This document shows positions 23,899 to 31,836 of a stretch of 34,781 nt of DNA, in pieces (the stretch's first letter is position 1; every line of letters starts with the position of its first letter). A program made the position numbers and the translations under genes. The stretch spans positions 1 through 34,781 of the forward strand of contig DFEB01000004.1 of the NCBI GenBank assembly GCA_002368605.1, written 5' to 3'. The notes under the pieces are model-generated. The model was not told where the DNA came from, searched no databases, and worked only from the letters and a program-made list of their open reading frames with translations. This stretch comes from Treponema sp. UBA3813 (lineage in GTDB: Bacteria; Spirochaetota; Spirochaetia; Treponematales; Treponemataceae).

Positions 23899-26800
23899 TT
23901 AGCGAACCAGCACCTCAATTTTAAGGATTTCTCCGCTTCTTGAAAAGAGGAGGCGGCTTTCTTCTTCGCCCAGATTTTTTCCTGCAAATTCCCGTTTTTC
24001 GCCGTTTGCAAGCGTCACTTTCAGCAGGTTTTCTTCATTTTGGTTTATTTTGTAGATGATGTCAGTGCCGCACCAAGTGAAGGAAAGCTCGCCGTTTTCA
24101 TCAAAATCTTTTTTATCGAGGTAAATGGGATTAAAGACCGCTTTTCCCCCATCGATGTCCAGACCCAACTCAAGCCAGCGGCCTAAAATCTCTTCTTTAA
24201 CCTGACCTGTCATGCCCGGCTGTTTTGCTCCCTGCTTAAAGGGAGTGTGAGAATATGGATCAAAGGGAAAGGCTCCGTATTCCACTGGGGTTTTGCTGGC
24301 TCCAAGTCCGGCTTTTATGTCTTTGTAGAAAGAGATGAGAGGCCCTTTCGCGCTGGTGATATTTTCCTGAGTGGCGAGAAGCAATTTTGAGACCATGTGC
24401 CAGTAGATGCTTCCCAGGCCTTCGTAAGCGTAGAAAGTTCCCGACCGTCCGGTGAAAGTCTGGTGATTGAATGTTTTTTCGTAGAGACTAAGGAGAAGTT
24501 CCCTCTCATGCTTGTTAGGCTGACTTTCTTCTGGAAGAGAATCAAGGGTCTTGCTGAGACATTCGGCGTTTCTGAAATCCGAGTTAAAGTGATAGATTCC
24601 CCGCAAATCCTTGATGAAGACTGCATTTTTGCTTCGTGAGAGAAAATCCGTAAGCCCCCGCAAATCTTTTTCGACCAGACAATTTTTTTCCATGAAATCC
24701 GGAAGTTTCGCGTTGGGCTGGAGCAGATATGAGTGCTGGTTTTCCTCAAACAAATCGCTGTGACGCAAGGCTTCAAGCAGCTGTTTTTTTTCTTTCTTTT
24801 CAAGAATATTGCTGCTCAGTGCGGCAACTTGTCCTTCCAGCATAAGTTTTAAATTGACGACGCGGATTTCTCCCTCCGTGATAATGACCGAATTGTAGGA
24901 ATGGAAAAGTCCGTCCTCCCGCTTGTTGGCTTCGATTGATTTTCTCAAGGCGGCGAGGAAAACTCTTAAATGTGAGGCGATTTTTTGAGCCGTAAGCTGC
25001 TCGTTTTTTCCAGAAAAGCCTGCTTCGTAGAGTAAATTTCGCTCCCTTTCAAAAAGAAGCCCGATTTTGTCGGTGAATTCTTTCCGTTGAGAATCAGTGA
25101 CTTTTTCTGCCGTCTGTGAGGCAAAATCCTTATAAATTTCCACCGCTTCTTTAAGGGTTTTGGCGACAATTCCGTTTAAAGAGAAGGTGCCTGTCCTGTT
25201 TTCAAAAATTTTCACCAGAAATGAAAGCATTCTCTCCAGATAACACATGGTCACGACAGAAGTGCCGTAGCCTGCCAGAGCATTGTTGGCATCGTTCCAT
25301 TCAGGCCGCTGGGTGTTCATCCAAATGCCTGCCTCCGGGATATGATTGAGCATTTTCGCCAGAATGATTTGAATGATTTTTGTTGTCAGCGTCGTAAGCT
25401 GGAGGGAGCCGTCTTTGTTTTGAATGCAGCGCGCGTCAGTGCCGAATTCCTTTTCATTTTTTCGCAATTTTGAATCCAGCTCGTAGTCAAAGCGAATAGA
25501 ATTCCGCGGATCTTTTAGGATTTCGCCGTAGCTTTTGATTCTGTAGGGAATATTTGCCGTAGAGAAAAGTCCTTCGTTTAAAAGAGAAATGAATTTCTCT
25601 CCCTCGTATTTCCACAAGAATTCAAGGATTTTCTGCAAGTAAATGACCTGATGATCGCCCCAAAAGCCGAACTGAGCCCAGGGATTTCCCTCTTCAGGAA
25701 CTTCCCAGTCAAGGCCAGCCCTGCTGATTCTGTAGGGATTGAAGCCTTCCGCTGTCATGGCGTTTACGAAAAGAGAGCAGGCGTGCCGGGCATATTCCGG
25801 GTAAGACCACAAAAGCGCTTCCCAGTTCTGGAAAATGTCCCGCCAGTTACCCTCATAGTTGATTTTTTCCCTTCCGTCTCCGCTTTGCAGGTCGATGTTA
25901 AAGCGATTCCATGGTCGGCTTGGGTCTCCGTGGCGGCGGGAGAAAGTGAGGGGCATATATTCCAGAAAAAGCCTTTTGATTTGCAGATTTTCGCTTTTAA
26001 AGAGAAGATTTTCCAAATCCCTGTGGCTTACGGTGGAATTGGCGAGGGGGCTTCCTTCTATGATTTTTGAAATTTCCTGCCCCAGTTCGTGATTTCTCAT
26101 CTTTGCAAAATCGATGAAATCTTCCGTGCGGATTTTTCCGCCGTCTGCGAAGAGGCCACCCCGCATAATATTGAACATTACATTCGTTCGGTGGTGCAGG
26201 TCAGTGATTTTGTTGCCCGAAGCCTGAATTCCGTCTGCCTGAGCGATTTTTTCTTCCAGAGCCTCGTTGGTGGCGCGAATATCTTCTTCAAGAAGCCGCC
26301 ATGCCTTGTCCCGGTCAGAAATTTCGCTTTCCAGAGCGACCAGTCGGCTTGCGTCAAAGTTCACATCGAAAACCTGCTCCCAACATTCCGCGCTTTTTCC
26401 CGCAAGCTCGCTCTCGTGAATGATGAAACACTGTCCCCGCTTTCCATTCAGCTCTTTTTTTTGTGCCAGAAGAAAATCCAGCTTTCCTTCCATAAAATAT
26501 TCCACGGCATTTTCTGAGAGAATTATGGGGTCTTTCGTAGTGAACCAGGAAATGTTCGTTTTGAGAGATTCGCTAGGCTCTGCCCGGTCTGTTACAATAG
26601 AAGAAAGCGTAAAAAGGGCGATGTTAGATTCACTTTCTGCCTCAGATTTTTTGTAGGCGTCGAGGAGAACGCTCTTTGTGTTTTGAATGGCGGAATCGCA
26701 GGAAGAGGGGAGAATGTTGCGGCTTCCGTCGAGAATCGTAAGATGAACTTTTTTATCGCTCAAATTCTCCACCCGGCAAAGTCGCACGAGCCCGTATTTT

Positions 26801-27243
26801 GCGCTTGAAGTCCAACCGTAGCGGAAAGAAATTCCTGCCAGCAGGTTGATTTCCTCAAACCAAACCTTGCTTCCGTTCAGATTTTTGTAAATATTGCGGA
26901 CGATGCCGACTTCTTCTTTGTAGCGTTTTGCCCCCGTGCTGTAAAGATTTTCAAAGGGCTGCCAGAGAATGCCTTTTTTTCCCTCGTTTTTGATTTTGAT
27001 TATGGTGAGTGGGCCTGTAACCGCCTTCATGTCCTGAATTTTGTCGCAAGTATAATAGGGGAAAATTGAAAATGACTCGTTTTTGCGACCGGCAGTGATT
27101 CCGCCCTGGGCCCAGCAGAAATTCCAGACATCGCTGGAGCTTGTAATCGTCATGAAAAAATCGTCCATCAAGTCAAAATTTTCGATTTTGTAAAATTCTT
27201 CGCCGTCCAAAAAGACCGTGCTGCCAGAAACAATTTTTTTCAT
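23899..27243 (-). CDS. Long-form beta-glucan phosphorylase (GH94/GH149/GH161-type)
   Basis: This cytoplasmic protein of 1,114 residues has no signal peptide. The N-terminal half is beta-sandwich-like (VWNFCWAQGGITAGRKNESF, FPYYTCDKI). The catalytic (alpha/alpha)6 half contains WNRFNIDLQSGDG, NYEGNWRDIFQNWEALLWSY, WGDHQVIYLQKI and RPEWNDANNAL, where the Asp near residue 651 matches the general acid of the GH94 clan. A length of about 1,100 fits beta-1,2-oligoglucan phosphorylases (GH94 branch) and the beta-1,3-glucan phosphorylases of GH149 and GH161. With a GH16 glucanase in the locus, beta-1,3-oligoglucan is favoured, but this is inference. The RBS is cggaggaag. It is co-transcribed with the sugar-sensor/GGDEF gene and divergent from the porin gene. 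Confidence 0.8.
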   Translation of the reverse strand: MKKIVSGSTVFLDGEEFYKIENFDLMDDFFMTITSSSDVWNFCWAQGGITAGRKNESFSIFPYYTCDKIQDMKAVTGPLTIIKIKNEGKKGILWQPFENLYSTGAKRYKEEVGIVRNIYKNLNGSKVWFEEINLLAGISFRYGWTSSAKYGLVRLCRVENLSDKKVHLTILDGSRNILPSSCDSAIQNTKSVLLDAYKKSEAESESNIALFTLSSIVTDRAEPSESLKTNISWFTTKDPIILSENAVEYFMEGKLDFLLAQKKELNGKRGQCFIIHESELAGKSAECWEQVFDVNFDASRLVALESEISDRDKAWRLLEEDIRATNEALEEKIAQADGIQASGNKITDLHHRTNVMFNIMRGGLFADGGKIRTEDFIDFAKMRNHELGQEISKIIEGSPLANSTVSHRDLENLLFKSENLQIKRLFLEYMPLTFSRRHGDPSRPWNRFNIDLQSGDGREKINYEGNWRDIFQNWEALLWSYPEYARHACSLFVNAMTAEGFNPYRISRAGLDWEVPEEGNPWAQFGFWGDHQVIYLQKILEFLWKYEGEKFISLLNEGLFSTANIPYRIKSYGEILKDPRNSIRFDYELDSKLRKNEKEFGTDARCIQNKDGSLQLTTLTTKIIQIILAKMLNHIPEAGIWMNTQRPEWNDANNALAGYGTSVVTMCYLERMLSFLVKIFENRTGTFSLNGIVAKTLKEAVEIYKDFASQTAEKVTDSQRKEFTDKIGLLFERERNLLYEAGFSGKNEQLTAQKIASHLRVFLAALRKSIEANKREDGLFHSYNSVIITEGEIRVVNLKLMLEGQVAALSSNILEKKEKKQLLEALRHSDLFEENQHSYLLQPNAKLPDFMEKNCLVEKDLRGLTDFLSRSKNAVFIKDLRGIYHFNSDFRNAECLSKTLDSLPEESQPNKHERELLLSLYEKTFNHQTFTGRSGTFYAYEGLGSIYWHMVSKLLLATQENITSAKGPLISFYKDIKAGLGASKTPVEYGAFPFDPYSHTPFKQGAKQPGMTGQVKEEILGRWLELGLDIDGGKAVFNPIYLDKKDFDENGELSFTWCGTDIIYKINQNEENLLKVTLANGEKREFAGKNLGEEESRLLFSRSGEILKIEVLVR

Positions 27244-27315
27244 ATCTTCCTCCGAGGAGTGATTTTTCCTTTTTGAGATTTCCTTCGAAAATTATTGTCG
27301 CGGATTTGTAAAAAA

Positions 27316-27343
27316 AATATCAAAAACTTTGTTTTAATATCAA
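27316..27343 (-). promoter_or_regulatory. Candidate tandem regulator site upstream of the long-form phosphorylase gene
   Basis: On the minus strand two exact TTGATATT octamers (27343-27336 and 27323-27316) are spaced by exactly 20 bp, and the promoter-proximal one continues as TTTTTT. This is the clearest of the four tandem sites in the window. Confidence 0.5.
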
Positions 27344-27429
27344 TATTCTATTGCAAAGTCAGATGTGAAAAAAAGCCAGAAAAGTAAAATGCAGAAAATT
27401 ACAAAAAAAATTGTTTTTTGAATAAAAAT

Positions 27430-27460
27430 GTAGTATTTGGGATAAAAAATTGATATTTTT
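27430..27460 (+). promoter_or_regulatory. Candidate regulator site upstream of the porin gene
   Basis: TTGATATTTTT (27450-27460) is followed by TCCCCC, as in the GH94 upstream site. The octamer 20 bp upstream (GTAGTATT, 27430-27437) is a weak match (5/8). A small hairpin (tcaagt / acttga) follows at 27470-27485, in the presumed leader. Confidence 0.4.
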
Positions 27461-27508
27461 TCCCCCTCTTCAAGTGGAAACTTGAGCCATAAGAAAAAGG
27501 AGATGCTT

Positions 27509-28783
27509 ATGGCTATTAGAAAAATGATGAAAGCTTTTTTTATCACAGGCCTTGCTATGGGCTTAGGAAATGTTTCTGTTTTTGCCGCAGATATCAAGGC
27601 AAATGTAAAACTAGGTGGAGATATTATGCATGTCGAAAAGGACAAGCAGAGCGGTGACAAGGAATGGTCTTATCTCTCAAATGAGCCTAGAAATCAAAAA
27701 GATGATGATGGACTTATTATCGAAGTTGACAATGGAAACGCAGGTGCGCACATCGCTATGTGGTATAAGACTGCAACAAAGGAGAAGCCTGATGGCGAGG
27801 ACGACTGGGCTGCTCATTTCCGAAGAACTTATGTTTGGTTTAAGCCGATTGATATGGTTAAGATTCAGGTTGGCTATGTCGGATGTGATGAGCATTTCAA
27901 AGAAAAAATTGATGAATGGAAGGTCGGAAATCCTTTTGCCGTAACGGAACGCGATTGGACTAAACATCCTGCATATATCAATAATTGCGACGCTGACGGA
28001 TGGGGTTTTGGAACTGAAATCCGTCCGACAGAACAGCTTATAATTAATGCTGGAATCACCCCTGGAATAAAAGGCTCTGTCAAATCAGAAAATAAAGAAG
28101 ATACTTCTGCCATGTACAATAAAGACGGAAGCAACGAAAAAAAGACAAAAATTGCCCCCTGGGGCCTTGGTGCGCGATACTATTGGAATAAATTTGAATT
28201 CCAGGCTTCTTTCCGTGATGGCGGACAGGATGACAAGCGAAACGGAACATGGCGTGTGGCCCGGTTCGGAATCGGCTACAACGATGACTGGACATATTCT
28301 TTTATCCAGCCGATTTTCGGATTTGATTACAACGCTACTAAAGAAAAATGGGAAATGAACGGCGTTTGTCTTGACGCATACAGTGAAATCAATGTCGATG
28401 CCTTTAAATTCTATCTTCATGCTCCTGTCACAATTCGAAACGGAGACGCAAAGACAGATGTTAACTACATGGAATTCAACTTCAAGGCAGAATACAACAC
28501 AGGTTCTCACGCAAACATTGACGACTTAAAGCCATATATTCAGCTTTCTTCAAATCAGGACGATGCTGCTTGGGGAAATACTGTTACACGAGTTTGGCTT
28601 TTGGACAAACATTTCAAAGATTCGTTCAATATGAGCTACAAAGTCGGCATGAACTTCATGATTTCTGGTGCCGAAATCGATGTGGGCGTAAAATACGATC
28701 AGCTGTCGAAATATCACAAAGTCGCATACGGAAAATCATGGATTGTAAGCGTTCCGTTTACAGTTAAGATGAAAAATTTCTAA
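27509..28783 (+). CDS. Porin-like outer-membrane beta-barrel, probable oligosaccharide channel
   Basis: The start is placed at ATG 27509, 6 bp after aaggag; an in-frame ATG at 27503 touches the RBS and is unlikely. The product has 424 residues with a signal peptide (MAIRKMMKAFFITGLAMGLG, cleavage after VFA) and then alternating strands with many Trp/Tyr/Asp residues (NAGAHIAMWYKTA, AHFRRTYVWFKP, RYYWNKFEFQASFRDGG), ending in VKMKNF with a terminal Phe. Such aromatic barrels with acidic loops serve as sugar porins. It leads the surface set porin-lipoprotein-GH16-GH5 and is divergent from the phosphorylase, which fits a role in letting glucan fragments into the periplasm. No close family name was recognised. 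Confidence 0.75.
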   Translation: MAIRKMMKAFFITGLAMGLGNVSVFAADIKANVKLGGDIMHVEKDKQSGDKEWSYLSNEPRNQKDDDGLIIEVDNGNAGAHIAMWYKTATKEKPDGEDDWAAHFRRTYVWFKPIDMVKIQVGYVGCDEHFKEKIDEWKVGNPFAVTERDWTKHPAYINNCDADGWGFGTEIRPTEQLIINAGITPGIKGSVKSENKEDTSAMYNKDGSNEKKTKIAPWGLGARYYWNKFEFQASFRDGGQDDKRNGTWRVARFGIGYNDDWTYSFIQPIFGFDYNATKEKWEMNGVCLDAYSEINVDAFKFYLHAPVTIRNGDAKTDVNYMEFNFKAEYNTGSHANIDDLKPYIQLSSNQDDAAWGNTVTRVWLLDKHFKDSFNMSYKVGMNFMISGAEIDVGVKYDQLSKYHKVAYGKSWIVSVPFTVKMKNF

Positions 28784-28815
28784 TTTGAAAACATAAAAAA
28801 AAGGAGGATATGACT

Positions 28816-29421
28816 ATGAAAAAATTGGTAAGAAATTTAACAGGATCTTTTGTGGCTCTTCTGCTTCTCGCAGGAATGTTTTCGTGCAGCAACGGTGATG
28901 ACCTTGATACCGACGATCCCTTTGTAGAGGCAAATATCATCAATCCTGCAAATAAGGGAGGAGGGGCACAGAATCCAGAATCATCAGGACTAACAAAAGA
29001 ATCTATCATTAGCGGAATTCAATCTGACGATAATGTATGGGGCAGCGGAACGAAAATAACGAAAAATGATACATACACCGTTACGCATGGAACTGGCTGG
29101 GATCCTTCTGGCATGGCAACAATTCCAGTTTGTTTTACAAAGGGTGATTTGAGCGGATACACCCATATTGTTGTTGAGTTGGATACCAAAGATTTTATCT
29201 TCCGTGATGGAAGCGATGAGTATCCATCTTTTGAATTGAAAGTTGAAGATGAAAATAAAAATTCAAAAGTCATAAATGCTACAAACATGTTCAACAAGGA
29301 AAAGGGCGTTGCGGAAATTCCTCTTGCTTCTGTTGACTTCCTTGATACTGCAAGCCAATGTACTGTAAATCTCCGTGGAACTGGTAAAGTTATCTTTAAA
29401 GGAATTTACAAAGCAAAATAA
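28816..29421 (+). CDS. Small lipoprotein, probable carbohydrate-binding surface protein
   Basis: ATG 28816 lies 8 bp after aggagg and is preferred over an in-frame ATG at 28810 that is only 2 bp from it. The product has 201 residues: a lipoprotein signal ending LLLLAGMFSC, a Gly/Pro/Asp-rich spacer of about 40 residues, and then a compact beta-sandwich-like domain (YTVTHGTGWDPSGMATIPV, LSGYTHIVVELDTKDFIF, VNLRGTGKVIFKGIYKAK). Strand lengths and conserved Trp/Tyr positions resemble the jelly-roll of carbohydrate-binding modules. No enzyme motif is present. Lying between the porin and a secreted GH16, it may hold glucan at the cell surface, in the way SusE/F-type proteins do in Bacteroides; this analogy is inference. 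Confidence 0.7.
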   Translation: MKKLVRNLTGSFVALLLLAGMFSCSNGDDLDTDDPFVEANIINPANKGGGAQNPESSGLTKESIISGIQSDDNVWGSGTKITKNDTYTVTHGTGWDPSGMATIPVCFTKGDLSGYTHIVVELDTKDFIFRDGSDEYPSFELKVEDENKNSKVINATNMFNKEKGVAEIPLASVDFLDTASQCTVNLRGTGKVIFKGIYKAK

Positions 29422-29427
29422 AAGAAA

Positions 29428-29456
29428 AAACTGTCATGGCGAAATTCTGACAGTTT
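29428..29456 (+). other. Hairpin after the lipoprotein gene
   Basis: A 9-bp perfect stem (aaactgtca / tgacagttt) with an 11-nt loop lies 7 bp past the stop. Only atta follows, so it is more likely a 3'-end stabiliser than an efficient terminator. Confidence 0.5.
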
Positions 29457-29474
29457 ATTAGAACTCAATTTTTC

Positions 29475-29519
29475 CGCCGGTAGATTGCACCTAACCTCTC
29501 TTTCTGCCGGCGTTTTTTT
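29475..29519 (+). terminator. Terminator or attenuator between the lipoprotein and GH16 genes
   Basis: Arms cgccggtag (29475-29483) and ctgccggcg (29504-29512), with one U-G pair, have a 20-nt loop and are followed by seven T. No clear promoter lies between it and the GH16 start at 29544, so it probably lowers, and does not abolish, read-through into the glucanase genes. Confidence 0.7.
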
Positions 29520-29543
29520 ACACTAAATTCTGGAGGAAATCTT

Positions 29544-31826
29544 ATGAAAATGGCGAAAATCTTGCTTACTTCTTCTCTCCTGCTGGCGGCTTCTTCTGTT
29601 TTTGCTCAGGGAAAGGCTTCTGAATACACGGACGCTGATTTGGTTTGGAAAGATGACTTCAACGGAAAAAAACTCAACACCAAGGACTGGAATTATGAAT
29701 TCCATGAGCCTGGCTGGGTCAACGCGGAGTTGCAGAGCTACGACGACTCAAAAAAGAACACTTATCTTAAAGACGGCTGCCTGGTGATTCAGGCTCTCAA
29801 AAGCGAAAAAAAAGACGGCACCTCCGCATACACTTCCGGTCGAATCAACACTCAGGGAAAACACGCTTTCACTTACGGACGCTTTGAGGCCCGGCTTAAA
29901 GTTCCCAAGGGAATGGGATTTTTGCCGGCATTCTGGATGATGCCTGACGACGAAAGCTATTACGGTCAGTGGCCTAAGTGCGGTGAGATAGATATTATGG
30001 AAGTAATGGGGCAGGAGACAAACAAGCTCTACGGAACCCTTCACTTCGGCGAGCCGCATGGAATGGTGCAGGGAACGCGCGTCCTCGACAAAGGCAATTT
30101 CGCCGACGAATTCCACACATTCGCCGTGGAGTGGGAGCCTGGCGAAATCCGCTGGTACTGTGACGGCGTAAATTACAAAACCGCAAAGGACTGGTTTACA
30201 AAAAGGCCTGGCTTCGGCGAGCAGACTTTCCCCGCTCCTTTTGACCAGCCTTTCTACATCATCTTCAATGTGGCTGTAGGCGGCTCTTGGGTCGGTTACC
30301 CGGACGAGACTACGGATTTTGATCCTAAAAAAGATGATGCGAAAATGTTCGTTGACTATGTAAAAGTCTATCAGAAAAAAGAATACAATGAGAATGTGGA
30401 AAAGCCCGCAAAAGCTCCTGTCGTGGCAAAAACAGACGCTTCCGGCAACATGATTTCAAATCAGAAAAGCGCCTGGGAATTCCTCACTGCTGGTGGCGGA
30501 GTCGGTTCGGTAGAAAGCGATGGCAAAAATCACGCGATCAAAAGTACGAACGAAGGAAGCCTTGAATATTCCGTTCAGTATGTGCAGGCAAAAGTTCCTC
30601 TCAATCAAGGTTATCGTTATCGCTATTCATTCGACGCTTATGCTGACGCAAAACGCACTATGATTACGGGAATTTCTGCTCCCAACAACAGTTATGCCCG
30701 CCGCTTCGGTGATGTAAAAGTTGACCTCACCACACAGAAGCAGCATTTCTCTTATGAATTCAACATGATTGCTGATTCTGACCCTGAATGTCGTCTTGAA
30801 TACAACTGCGGCGCACAGGATTCGACGGCAACGATTTACATCTCCAATATCCGCCTTGAAAAAATCGGTGAAATTGACCTCTCATTCGGAAAAAAGTGTC
30901 TCCCTGACGGAAACTATGTTTTCAACGGTAACTTTCAGGAAGGCAAAAATCGCTTGGGAAGCTGGGAAATCGACAACAAGGCAAATGCCCAAATCAGCGT
31001 GACGCGCGACCGGGCGAGAATGCTCAAAGTCGTCTCACCCAAAAAAGCAAAGAACGAGGATGTCATCGTCAAGCAGACTGGAATCAAACTTGAAAAAGGT
31101 AAGGATTATATCGTCAAATTCGATGCCTATTCTTCAAAAACTACAAATATCCTTGTAAAATACGGTGATGTGGAGCAGAAAATCCGCGTTCTTCAGGCAA
31201 AAACCGATTCAAAGACAAAGGCATTGATTCCTGGTCATTATGAATGGGTTTATGTTCCAGAAAGCGACAAGGAAATCGATTTTCAGCTTCTTTTGGGAAG
31301 TGACGGAGCTACGGTCTGCGTGGACAATGTTTATGTCAAGGAAAATTGCGTCGTCATTAACGGAGACTTTGACAGGGGAGATTCCGGCTGGGAACTTTAC
31401 GCAAATGAAAGCTCAAAGGCTAAGTTTGATGTTGTGAACGGAGCGGCAGAAGTCAAAATCGACAATACGGGCAGTATGGACTGGATGATTCAGCTCAAAC
31501 AGAACGGTTGCTTGCTGGAAAAGGGCAAAATTTACAAAATCACCCTCAAGGCCAAGTCTGATTTGGACAGAACGATTATGCTGGCTCTTCAGCGCGACGG
31601 GGCAAAAGACGACAACTGGTATCCCTATTCAAATACCCTCAAATTCAATGTTGGAAGAGAATTCAAGGAATACAGCTGGCAGTTTACGATGGGAATGGAA
31701 ACCGACCCCAATGTAATCTTCACGATTTCAATGGGAGCGGTCTCTGGAAAACCGATTTCTCAGAGTCACACAGTCACCATTGATTCGATTTCTGTCATTG
31801 AAGTTCAAAAGAACGAAAAAAAATAG
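29544..31826 (+). CDS. Secreted GH16 endo-beta-glucanase with tandem carbohydrate-binding modules
   Basis: The protein has 760 residues; the RBS is tggagg. A signal peptide (KILLTSSLLLAASSVFAQ) is followed by a GH16 domain (about 30-285) with the catalytic motif EIDIME (nucleophile E148, acid/base E153), the upstream SGRINTQGKHAFTYGRFEAR and NVAVGGSWVGYP near its end. The insertion-bearing EIDIMEVMG form and general outline resemble beta-1,3(4)-glucanases (laminarinases). Residues 300-755 hold about three CBM4/9-like jelly-rolls, each ending in a strand such as ATIYISNIRLEKI, ATVCVDNVYVKENC or HTVTIDSISVIEV; the later ones start with VFNGNFQEGKNRLGSWEI and VINGDFDRGDSGWELYANES. It cuts beta-glucan outside the inner membrane. 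It is 10 bp upstream of the GH5 gene. Confidence 0.92.
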   Translation: MKMAKILLTSSLLLAASSVFAQGKASEYTDADLVWKDDFNGKKLNTKDWNYEFHEPGWVNAELQSYDDSKKNTYLKDGCLVIQALKSEKKDGTSAYTSGRINTQGKHAFTYGRFEARLKVPKGMGFLPAFWMMPDDESYYGQWPKCGEIDIMEVMGQETNKLYGTLHFGEPHGMVQGTRVLDKGNFADEFHTFAVEWEPGEIRWYCDGVNYKTAKDWFTKRPGFGEQTFPAPFDQPFYIIFNVAVGGSWVGYPDETTDFDPKKDDAKMFVDYVKVYQKKEYNENVEKPAKAPVVAKTDASGNMISNQKSAWEFLTAGGGVGSVESDGKNHAIKSTNEGSLEYSVQYVQAKVPLNQGYRYRYSFDAYADAKRTMITGISAPNNSYARRFGDVKVDLTTQKQHFSYEFNMIADSDPECRLEYNCGAQDSTATIYISNIRLEKIGEIDLSFGKKCLPDGNYVFNGNFQEGKNRLGSWEIDNKANAQISVTRDRARMLKVVSPKKAKNEDVIVKQTGIKLEKGKDYIVKFDAYSSKTTNILVKYGDVEQKIRVLQAKTDSKTKALIPGHYEWVYVPESDKEIDFQLLLGSDGATVCVDNVYVKENCVVINGDFDRGDSGWELYANESSKAKFDVVNGAAEVKIDNTGSMDWMIQLKQNGCLLEKGKIYKITLKAKSDLDRTIMLALQRDGAKDDNWYPYSNTLKFNVGREFKEYSWQFTMGMETDPNVIFTISMGAVSGKPISQSHTVTIDSISVIEVQKNEKK

Positions 31827-31836
31827 GCGGTAGATT

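Noticed and set aside
29428-29456. A terminator directly after the small lipoprotein gene
   Set aside because: The stem is good but no run of T follows; the hairpin 20 bp further downstream has the proper U-tract.
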